Source: Bradyrhizobium diversitatis (GTDB taxonomy: Bacteria; Pseudomonadota; Alphaproteobacteria; Rhizobiales; Xanthobacteraceae). From it: a stretch of DNA of 64,000 nt. The position numbers and the translations under genes are program-made. The stretch is taken from positions 124,001 through 188,000 of the forward strand of contig NZ_JACEGD010000040.1 of NCBI RefSeq assembly GCF_016031635.1. Reading direction: 5' to 3'. A model generated the notes under the pieces. The model was not told where the DNA came from. It worked only from the letters and a program-made list of their open reading frames with translations, and ran no database searches. Positions 22,868 to 32,164 of the stretch are shown piece after piece (within the stretch, counting starts at the first letter, position 1; each line of letters begins with the position of its first letter).

Positions 22868-24571
22868 ATGACTGTCATCGGTTGGTTCCAGATTTTTCTC
22901 TATTGTGCGATCGTCGTCGCGCTGACCAAGCCGCTCGGCTGGTACATGACGCGCGTGTTCAACGGCGAGCGCACGTTCCTGTCGCCCGTCCTGCGCCCGA
23001 TCGAGGCCGGCATCTACTGGATCTCCGGCGTCGACGAGAAGCGCGAGCAGCACTGGCTGACCTACACGGTTGCGATGCTGCTGTTCCATGTCGGCGGCTT
23101 CCTCATCATCTACAGCCTGATGCGGCTGCAGGCCGTGCTGCCGTTCAACCCGGCCGGGCAGTCCGCGGTCGCCGAGGATCTGTCCTTCAACACCGCGATC
23201 TCCTTCATCACCAACACCAACTGGCAGAACTACGGCGGCGAGAGCACGCTGTCCTATCTGACCCAGATGGTCGGCCTCACGCACCAGAATTTTCTCTCGG
23301 CGGCGACCGGCATCGTGCTCGCGGTCGCGCTGATCCGCGGCTTTGCCCGCGCGTCCATGCGCACGGTCGGTAACTTCTGGGTCGATGTAACCCGTTGCAC
23401 GCTTTATATCCTGCTGCCGATCTGCGTCGTGTTCGCGCTGTTCCTGGTCTGGCAAGGCATGCCGCAGACGTTAGGGGCCTATGTCGAGGCGACCACGCTC
23501 GAAGGCGCCAAGCAGACCATCGCGGTCGGTCCGGTCGCCTCGCAGGTCGCGATCAAGATGCTCGGCACCAACGGCGGCGGCTTCTTCAATGCCAACGCTG
23601 CGCACCCCTTCGAGAACCCGACCGCGCTGTCGAACTTCGTGCAGATGCTGTCGATCTTCGTGCTCGGCGCCGCGCTGACCAACGTGTTCGGCCGCATGGT
23701 CGGCAACCAGCGCCAGGGCTGGGCGATCCTCGCCGTGATGGGTCTGCTGTTCGTCGCCGGCGTCGGCGTCTGCTATTGGGCGGAAGCGCAGGGCACCTCG
23801 ACCATGCACGCGCTGGGCCTGACCGGCGGCAACATGGAAGGCAAGGAGGTCCGCTTCGGCATCGTCGCGTCCTCGCTGTTCGCCGTGATCACCACGGCCG
23901 CCTCGTGCGGCGCCGTCAACGCCATGCACGACAGCTTCACCGCGCTCGGCGGCATGATCCCGCTGATCAACATGCAACTCGGTGAGATCATCGTCGGCGG
24001 CGTCGGCGCCGGCATGTACGGCATGCTGCTGTTCGTCATCCTCGCGATCTTCGTCGCGGGCCTGATGGTCGGCCGCACGCCGGAATATGTCGGCAAGAAG
24101 ATCGAGGCGCGCGAGGTCAAGATGGCGATGCTCGCCATTCTCGTCCTGCCGCTGATGATTCTCGGTTGGACCGCCGTCGGCGTGGTCTATCCGGCGGCGG
24201 TCGCCTCCATGGCGAATGCCGGGCCGCACGGCTTCACCGAAGTGCTGTATGCCTTCACCTCGGGGACCGCCAACAACGGCTCGGCCTTCGCCGGCCTCAC
24301 CGGCAACACCTTCTTCTACAATCTCACGCTCGCCAGCGCGATGTTCGTCGGCCGCTTCTTCATGATCGTGCCGGCGATGGCGATCGCGGGTTCGCTCGCG
24401 GCCAAGAAGTCGATCCCGCCGTCGATGGGCACGTTCCCGACCACCGGAGGCCTGTTCGTCGGTCTCGTCGTCGGCGTCATCCTGATCATGGGCGGCCTGA
24501 CGTTCTTCCCGGCGCTCGCGCTCGGCCCCATCGTCGAGCAACTCGCGATGAACGCCGGCAACCTGTTCTGA
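22868..24571 (+). CDS. kdpA: Potassium-transporting ATPase subunit A
   Basis: A 567-residue integral membrane protein, normal KdpA length, which forms the K+-selective pore of the KdpFABC pump. Four selectivity-filter-like loops are visible, including SFITNTNWQNYGGE, GTNGGGFFNANAAHPFENP, SCGAVNAMHDSFTALGG and SGTANNGSAFAGL. It is the first large gene of the operon and 24 nt precede kdpB. Kdp is the high-affinity K+ scavenging system, normally switched on by KdpDE at low K+; both regulators are encoded just downstream. Confidence 0.97.
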   Translation: MTVIGWFQIFLYCAIVVALTKPLGWYMTRVFNGERTFLSPVLRPIEAGIYWISGVDEKREQHWLTYTVAMLLFHVGGFLIIYSLMRLQAVLPFNPAGQSAVAEDLSFNTAISFITNTNWQNYGGESTLSYLTQMVGLTHQNFLSAATGIVLAVALIRGFARASMRTVGNFWVDVTRCTLYILLPICVVFALFLVWQGMPQTLGAYVEATTLEGAKQTIAVGPVASQVAIKMLGTNGGGFFNANAAHPFENPTALSNFVQMLSIFVLGAALTNVFGRMVGNQRQGWAILAVMGLLFVAGVGVCYWAEAQGTSTMHALGLTGGNMEGKEVRFGIVASSLFAVITTAASCGAVNAMHDSFTALGGMIPLINMQLGEIIVGGVGAGMYGMLLFVILAIFVAGLMVGRTPEYVGKKIEAREVKMAMLAILVLPLMILGWTAVGVVYPAAVASMANAGPHGFTEVLYAFTSGTANNGSAFAGLTGNTFFYNLTLASAMFVGRFFMIVPAMAIAGSLAAKKSIPPSMGTFPTTGGLFVGLVVGVILIMGGLTFFPALALGPIVEQLAMNAGNLF

Positions 24572-24595
24572 TCCAGCTCTTTCGGAGTGACCTCC

Positions 24596-26713
<2,118 letters not shown>

Positions 26714-26767
26714 TTCCGTCAGTGCGGAACGACGGGAGAGATGATCGCTTCGTTCGCAATGACGGAA
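26714..26767. repeat. Intergenic repeat fragment inside the kdp operon
   Basis: TTCCGTC (26714-26720) and GACGGAA (26761-26767) are the ends of an imperfect palindrome whose interior TCGCTTCGTTCGCAATGACGG resembles the repeat at 8811-8868. It forms nearly the whole kdpB-kdpC gap and may lower kdpC expression relative to kdpB or protect the upstream message. Confidence 0.6.
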
Positions 26768-26784
26768 GACACTGGAGACCCAAC

Positions 26785-27390
26785 ATGCTCAGAGAAATCC
26801 GCCCCGCCATCGTCCTCTTGCTGGCACTCACCGCCATCACCGGCCTTGCCTATCCGCTCGCGATGACCGCCATTGCCGGCACGTTGTTTCCCGTGCAGGC
26901 GCAGGGCAGCCTCATCGAGAAGGACGGCAAGGTGATCGGCTCCGCCCTGATCGGGCAGGAGTTCAAGGACGACAAATACTTCCATGGCCGTCCCTCGGCG
27001 ACGGTTGCGCCGGACCCGAATGATTCGACCAAGACGGTGTCGGCCCCCTACAACGCCGCCAATTCGGGCGGCTCCAACCTCGGCCCGACCAGCAAGGCGC
27101 TGGCGGACCGGCTCAAGGAGGATATGGACAAGCTCAGGAGCGAGAATCCGAACGCGGCCGTGCCGGTCGACCTGGTGACGACCTCGGCCAGCGGCCTCGA
27201 TCCGAACATCTCGCCGGAAGCGGCGCAATTCCAGGTGCCGCGCGTGGCAAAGGCGCGGAATCTGCCTGAGGATCAGGTCAAGCAGCTCGTGACCGCCAAC
27301 ACCGAAGGCCGTCTGCTCGGCGTGCTCGGCGAACCCAGGGTTAACGTTCTGGCGCTGAATCTCGCCCTCGATCGCATCGCCGCCAAGTAG
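26785..27390 (+). CDS. kdpC: Potassium-transporting ATPase subunit C
   Basis: A 201-residue KdpC with one N-terminal membrane helix (IRPAIVLLLALTAITGLAYPLAMTAIA) and a periplasmic domain. GSALIGQEFKDDKYFHGRPSA, NSGGSNLGPTS and the C-terminal GLDPNISPEAAQFQVPRVAKAR and VNVLALNLALD are family hallmarks. It assists K+ binding and assembly of the complex. GGAGA precedes the ATG. Confidence 0.96.
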   Translation: MLREIRPAIVLLLALTAITGLAYPLAMTAIAGTLFPVQAQGSLIEKDGKVIGSALIGQEFKDDKYFHGRPSATVAPDPNDSTKTVSAPYNAANSGGSNLGPTSKALADRLKEDMDKLRSENPNAAVPVDLVTTSASGLDPNISPEAAQFQVPRVAKARNLPEDQVKQLVTANTEGRLLGVLGEPRVNVLALNLALDRIAAK

Positions 27391-27442
27391 CAGTCTAGGC
27401 TCGCGGCGCCCGGATGGTTATATTTGGGACGAAGCCTTCTTC

Positions 27443-27596
27443 TCCCTCTCCCCGCTTGCGGGGAGAGGGCTGGGGTGAGGGGGAGTCTCCACGACGACGG
27501 TGACAATTGGACTCGTGGAGGCTCCCCCTCACCCGAAATTCAAGCTGCGCTTGAATTCCGGCCTCTCCCCGCACGCGGGGAGAGGCGAAGAGGTAG
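27443..27596. repeat. Composite palindromic repeat between kdpC and kdpD
   Basis: Four nested hairpins: CCCTCTCCCCGC/GCGGGGAGAGGG (27444-27469), a 22-nt inverted pair 27473-27494 / 27513-27534 with a single G-U, AATTCAAGC/GCTTGAATT (27537-27557) and CCTCTCCCCGC/GCGGGGAGAGG (27562-27585). A related block is at 53646-53765. It separates pump genes from the sensor genes and probably reduces read-through. Confidence 0.8.
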
Positions 27597-27627
27597 GCGA
27601 ACAACCTAACGAGCCGTAACCGTCCTG

Positions 27628-30351
27628 ATGGTCCGAGAGCGCCGCGATCCCGAACAACGTCCCTCTCCCGAAGCGCTGCTGGAAGCCGCGCGCCGGGAGG
27701 AGAGCGCGAGCGGCAAGCTGAAGATCTTCGTCGGCGCCGCGCCCGGCGTCGGCAAGACCTACGAGATGCTGCAAAGCGCCCATGCCAAGCGCAAGGCCGG
27801 CATCGATGTCGTGGTCGGTTTCGTCGAGACCCATGGCCGCGCCGAGACTGAGGCGCTGGTGCGCGGCCTCGAAGTGGTCCCGCGCAAGAGGCTGGAGTAC
27901 CGCGGCCAGATCGTCGAGGAGATGGATCTCGATGCGGTGATCGCGCGGCGGCCGCAGATTGCTTTGGTCGATGAGCTCGCCCACACCAACGCGCCCCTTT
28001 GCCGCCATCCCAAGCGCTATCTCGACGTCGAGGAGCTGCTCTCCCACGGCATCGACGTCTACACCGCCGTCAACATCCAGCACATCGAGAGCCTGAACGA
28101 CGTCGTTGCCCAGATCACCCATGTCAGGGTCCGTGAGACCGTGCCGGATTCGGTGTTCGACCGCGCCGACGCGATCGAGCTGATCGACCTCACGCCGGAC
28201 GATCTGATCCAGCGGCTGAAGGAGGGTAAGGTCTATGTGCCCAAGCAGGCCGAGCGGGCGCTGGAGCATTATTTCTCGCCGGGCAATCTCACCGCGCTGC
28301 GTGAGCTCGCACTGCGGCGCACCGCCGAGCGGGTCGACGAGCAGCTCCTCACCCACATGCAGGCCAATGCCATTGCCGGGCCCTGGGCCGCGGGTGAACG
28401 CATCCTCGTCTGCGTCAGCGAGGATCCGCGCGCCGCCGGCCTCGTCCGCTACACCAAGCGGCTGGCCGACCGGCTGCATGCGCCGTTCACCGCGATCTCG
28501 ATCGAGACGCGGCGATCCCTGCAATTGTCCGACGAGGAGCGCGATCGGCTGGCCGACACGTTGCGGCTGGCGGAAGCTCTCGGCGGCGAAGCGCTGACCA
28601 TTCCCGCCGTCGGCCGGCGTATTGCCGATGACGTCGTCAATTTCGCGCAAGGCAACAACGTCACCCAGATCGTGATCGGCAAGTCGACGCGCTCGCGCTG
28701 GTTCGAGATGACGCGCGGCTCCGTCGTGCACGACCTGGTGCGCCGCGCCGGCAACATCACCGTCCACGTCATCGCCGGTGACGAGCTGCCCGGCGAGGTT
28801 GCGCCAAAGACGGCGGTGCAGACTGCCGCGCGCTCGGAGCCGTTCGATCCGCTGCCCTATCTGAAGGCGCTCGGCATCGTGCTGATCGGTCTCGGCGCCG
28901 CGGAGCTGATCCAGCCCCGTTTCGGTATCGAGAACGTCGACCTCGTGCTGCTGACTTCGGTCGTCGTGGTTGCCGTGCGCTATGGCTTGTGGCCGTCCCT
29001 GCTGGCGACGATCGCGGCCTCGCTCTGCTACAATTTCTTCTTTATTCCGCCGATCTACACGTTCACCATCACGGATCCGACCAACGTCGCCGCCTTCGTG
29101 CTGTTCATGGTGGTGGCGATGATCGTCTCCAATGTCGCGGCGCGCGTGCGCATCCAGGCCGACACCGCGATCGGCCGGATCAGGATGACCGAGCAGCTCT
29201 ATGCCTTCAGTCGCAAGCTCGCCGGCACCGCCACGCTCGACGACGTGCTGTGGGCGACCGCCTACCAGATCGCGCTGATGCTGAAGGTGCGCGTGGTGCT
29301 GCTGCTGCCTGACGAGGGCCTGCTCACGGTGAAGTCCGGCTATCCGCCGGAGGACGAGCTCGACCAGGCCGATCTTGCCGCCGCCAATTGGGCCTGGAGC
29401 AACGATCGCCCCGCCGGCCGCGGCTCGGATACGTTGCCGGGCGCAAAGCGGCTGTTCCTGCCGATGCGAACCGGGCGCGGCCCGATCGGCGTCATCGGCA
29501 TCGACAACGACCGCACCGGCCCGCTGCTGACGCCGGACCAGCGCCGGCTGCTCGATGCGCTGGTCGACCAGGGCGCGCTCGCGATCGAGCGCGTGCTGCT
29601 GGTCGAGGACATGGACCGCGTCAAGCGCACGGTCGAATCCGAGCGGCTGCGCTCGGCGCTGTTGACCTCGATCTCGCATGACCTGAAGACGCCGCTCGCC
29701 TCCGTGTTGGGGGCGGCCTCCACCATGCGCGATCTTTCCGGTGCCCTCTCCGACACCGAGAAGCGCGACCTGCTCGCCACCGTGATCGACGAATCCGAGC
29801 GGCTCAACCGCTTCATTGCCAATCTGCTCGACATGACCAAGCTCGAATCCGGCGCTATCGTGCCCAATACGGCGCTGCACGATCTCGGCGAAATCGTGGG
29901 CAGCGCGCTGCGGCGCGCCAGCAAGATCCTTAGCCGACACAAGGTCGAGCTGGTGCTGGCCGCCGATCTGCCGATGCTCCAGCTCGATGCCGTACTGTTC
30001 GAGCAGGTGCTGTTCAATCTGCTCGACAATGCCGCAAAATATTCGCCACCAGAGACCACGATCTCGATTCGCGGCCGGCGCGAGAGCGGTCATGTCGTGC
30101 TCGATATCGCCGACGAGGGGGCCGGCATTCCGCCTGCCGAGCTCGAGAGCGTGTTCGACAAGTTCTATCGCGCGCAGAAAGGCGATCACGTCCGTCCCGG
30201 CACCGGGCTCGGGCTCGCCATCTCCCGTGGCTTCGTCGAGGCGATGCGCGGCACGATCTCCGCCGCCAATCGCAGCGAGCGGAGCGGCGCGGTCCTCACC
30301 ATTCGCCTGCCCGTTCCGGCAGAGAGCCACGCATTGGATACCGCCGCATGA
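27628..30351 (+). CDS. kdpD: Osmosensitive K+ channel histidine kinase KdpD
   Basis: A 907-residue sensor kinase. The N-terminal KdpD domain has a Walker A (GAAPGVGKT, residues 36-44) and a matching Walker B (ALVDELAHTN); a USP-like domain follows (about 250-375); four membrane helices occupy about 405-500; then a GAF-like segment, HisKA with His684 in SISHDLKTPL, and an ATPase domain with NLLDNAAKYSPP and GTGLGLAISRG. It senses low K+ and phosphorylates KdpE. Start ATG 27628 gives the usual length. The last codons overlap kdpE by 4 nt. Confidence 0.97.
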   Translation: MVRERRDPEQRPSPEALLEAARREESASGKLKIFVGAAPGVGKTYEMLQSAHAKRKAGIDVVVGFVETHGRAETEALVRGLEVVPRKRLEYRGQIVEEMDLDAVIARRPQIALVDELAHTNAPLCRHPKRYLDVEELLSHGIDVYTAVNIQHIESLNDVVAQITHVRVRETVPDSVFDRADAIELIDLTPDDLIQRLKEGKVYVPKQAERALEHYFSPGNLTALRELALRRTAERVDEQLLTHMQANAIAGPWAAGERILVCVSEDPRAAGLVRYTKRLADRLHAPFTAISIETRRSLQLSDEERDRLADTLRLAEALGGEALTIPAVGRRIADDVVNFAQGNNVTQIVIGKSTRSRWFEMTRGSVVHDLVRRAGNITVHVIAGDELPGEVAPKTAVQTAARSEPFDPLPYLKALGIVLIGLGAAELIQPRFGIENVDLVLLTSVVVVAVRYGLWPSLLATIAASLCYNFFFIPPIYTFTITDPTNVAAFVLFMVVAMIVSNVAARVRIQADTAIGRIRMTEQLYAFSRKLAGTATLDDVLWATAYQIALMLKVRVVLLLPDEGLLTVKSGYPPEDELDQADLAAANWAWSNDRPAGRGSDTLPGAKRLFLPMRTGRGPIGVIGIDNDRTGPLLTPDQRRLLDALVDQGALAIERVLLVEDMDRVKRTVESERLRSALLTSISHDLKTPLASVLGAASTMRDLSGALSDTEKRDLLATVIDESERLNRFIANLLDMTKLESGAIVPNTALHDLGEIVGSALRRASKILSRHKVELVLAADLPMLQLDAVLFEQVLFNLLDNAAKYSPPETTISIRGRRESGHVVLDIADEGAGIPPAELESVFDKFYRAQKGDHVRPGTGLGLAISRGFVEAMRGTISAANRSERSGAVLTIRLPVPAESHALDTAA

Positions 30352-31037
30352 GCGCTGCTCCGATCAAGGTCCTGGTCATCGACGACGAGCCGCCGATCCG
30401 CAAATTGCTGCGGATGGGGCTGACCACGCAAGGCTATGAGATACTGGAGGCGTCGAACGGCAGGACTGCGCTGGAGAAGCTCGACGAAGAGCCGGCGCTG
30501 ATCATCCTCGATCTCGGTCTGCCCGACGTTCAGGGGCACGAACTGCTTCGCACCATCCGCGCGCGCAACGAAGCCGTGCCGATCGTGGTGCTGTCGAGCC
30601 GCGGCGACGAGGCCGGCAAGGTCCAGGCGCTGGATCTCGGCGCGGACGATTATCTCACCAAGCCGTTCGGCATGGAGGAGCTTTTGGCGCGCCTGCGCGC
30701 CGCGCTGCGCCACCAGCTTCAGGTCATGGGCGAGCGCCCTGTGTTCCGCACCGGCGATCTCTCGGTCGATCTGGTCCGCCGCATCGTCAAGGTCGGCGAG
30801 CGCGATGTGAAGCTCTCGCCGAAGGAGTATGACCTGTTGCGCGTGCTGGTGCAGCACGCCGGCAAAGTGCTCACCCATCGCTTCCTGCTGAAGGAGCTGT
30901 GGGACGAACTGACCGACGCGCAATATCTGCGTGTCTATGTCCGCCAGCTCCGGCAGAAGATCGAAGCAGATCCGGAACGGCCGCAATACGTGCTGACGGA
31001 AACCGGGATCGGGTACCGGCTGAAGGCGGGGGATTGA
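30348..31037 (+). CDS. kdpE: KDP operon response regulator KdpE
   Basis: A 229-residue OmpR/PhoB-type regulator. The receiver domain has the acidic pair in VIDDEPP, phospho-acceptor Asp55 (IILDLGLPD) and a conserved Lys in YLTKPFG; the C-terminal winged helix has LSPKEYDLLRVLVQHAG and VYVRQLRQKIE. It starts inside the kdpD stop (ATGA), so the two are coupled. Phosphorylated KdpE normally activates kdpFABC; no KdpE site was identified here from sequence. Confidence 0.97.
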   Translation: MSAAPIKVLVIDDEPPIRKLLRMGLTTQGYEILEASNGRTALEKLDEEPALIILDLGLPDVQGHELLRTIRARNEAVPIVVLSSRGDEAGKVQALDLGADDYLTKPFGMEELLARLRAALRHQLQVMGERPVFRTGDLSVDLVRRIVKVGERDVKLSPKEYDLLRVLVQHAGKVLTHRFLLKELWDELTDAQYLRVYVRQLRQKIEADPERPQYVLTETGIGYRLKAGD

Positions 31038-31044
31038 TCCCCGT

Positions 31045-31155
31045 TGTCATTCCGGGGCGCGCCTCTTGGCGCGAGCCCGGATTCCATTTCTCCTCCCGTC
31101 ACGCTTGGCATGATGGATTCCGGGCTCGATGCTTTGCATCGCCCGGGAATGACGG
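31045..31155. repeat. Inverted intergenic repeat between kdpE and ku
   Basis: TGTCATTCCGGG-type and CCCGGGAATGACGG-type arms flank an interior with GCGCGCCTCTTGGCGCG and GGATTCCGGGCTCGATGC...GCATCGCCCGGG palindromes. It lies between convergent genes and may terminate both. Confidence 0.7.
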
Positions 31156-31163
31156 TTGGGTTG

Positions 31164-32048
31164 TCACCCCGCCTTCCTGTGCCGCGCCGTGGACCGATGC
31201 GCCTTCTTCGCGGCGCGATGCCGTCCGGTCGCACGCCGCGCATGCGACTTCGTCGCCGTCTTCTTCCCGCCGCGTCCCTTCAGGCTCTGCTTCAGCGCGT
31301 CCATCAGGCTGACGACGTTGCTCGGTCGCTCCTCGGGCTCCGGCAGCTCGATCTTCTTGCCGCTGGCCTTGCGCTTCACCAGCGCCTTCAGCGCGTCCTC
31401 GTACTCGTCCTTGAACTTGCCGGGGTCGAAATGCGCCGCCTTGGTGCGCAGGATATGGCCGGCGAGCTCGACCATGTCCTTGGTGATCTTCGGGCTCTTG
31501 ATGTCGTCGAAGAACTGGTCCTCCTCGCGCAGCTCGTACGGGAAGCGCAGCGTGGTGCCGAGCAGGCCCTTGCCGAGCGGCTCGATCGCCATCACGTGCT
31601 CGCGGTTGGTCAGCACGATCTTGGCGAGCGCGACGCGCTCCTCGTCCTTCATGGCGTCGCGGATCACGGCGAAGGCGTCGACCGCGGCCTTGCCGTCGGG
31701 CGCGATGTAGTAGGGATGGTTGAGATAGCGCTGGTCGATCTCGTCGCGCGGCACGAAGCTCTCGATGTCGATGGTGTGATTGCTCTCGATCTGGACCGCT
31801 TCGAGCTCCTCCGGCTCGATCTCGACATATTTGCCCTTGCGCAGTTCGTAGCCGCGGCCCTTCTGGTCGCTCTCGACGACGTCGCCGGTCTCGGAATCGA
31901 TCATCTGCTGCTTGAGCCGGTTCCCGGTCTCGCGGTTGATCAGGTGAAACCGCGTCTTCTCGGCCGCAGTGGTCGCCGGATAGAGCACGACCGGGCAACT
32001 GACCAGCGACAGCTTCAACGTTCCCTTCCAATAGGCGCGCGGGGCCAT
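31164..32048 (-). CDS. ku: Ku protein for non-homologous end joining
   Basis: A 294-residue prokaryotic Ku. MAPRAYWKGTLKLSLVSCPV is the signature start, and the beta-barrel core runs through FHLINRETGNRLKQQMID, VVESDQKGRGYEL and HVMAIEPLGKGLLGTTLRFP. The C-terminal tail is highly basic (KKTATKSHARRATGRHR), as in many alphaproteobacterial Ku proteins that bind DNA outside the ring. ATG 32048 is preferred over upstream in-frame codons because homology begins there and GGAGAACGG precedes it. It diverges from ligD, its usual partner. Confidence 0.96.
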   Translation of the reverse strand: MAPRAYWKGTLKLSLVSCPVVLYPATTAAEKTRFHLINRETGNRLKQQMIDSETGDVVESDQKGRGYELRKGKYVEIEPEELEAVQIESNHTIDIESFVPRDEIDQRYLNHPYYIAPDGKAAVDAFAVIRDAMKDEERVALAKIVLTNREHVMAIEPLGKGLLGTTLRFPYELREEDQFFDDIKSPKITKDMVELAGHILRTKAAHFDPGKFKDEYEDALKALVKRKASGKKIELPEPEERPSNVVSLMDALKQSLKGRGGKKTATKSHARRATGRHRAAKKAHRSTARHRKAG

Positions 32049-32077
32049 TCCGTTCTCCAGCGTTTTCAAGGCGTTTT

Positions 32078-32110
32078 GGAACCCCAACCGTCCCATAGGG
32101 TTTTGGTTCC
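32078..32110. promoter_or_regulatory. Symmetrical two-way GGAAC promoter candidate between ku and ligD
   Basis: On the plus strand GGAAC (32078-32082), 16 nt, GGTT (32099-32102). On the minus strand GGAAC (32110-32106), 16 nt, GGTT (32089-32086). The 33-nt block is an imperfect dyad. Both match GGAAC-N16-CGTT of EcfG sigma factors at all but one base, and predicted starts fall about 35 nt before ku and 55 nt before ligD. Confidence 0.6.
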
Positions 32111-32164
32111 GGGCGGGACTTTCGCCGTGATAGGCTTAATGCCGAAAGAGAAGCGGGACCGGTC

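Noticed and set aside
26725..26765. GGAAC followed by CGTT before kdpC
   Set aside because: The gap is about 20 nt and the sequence belongs to a dispersed palindromic repeat.
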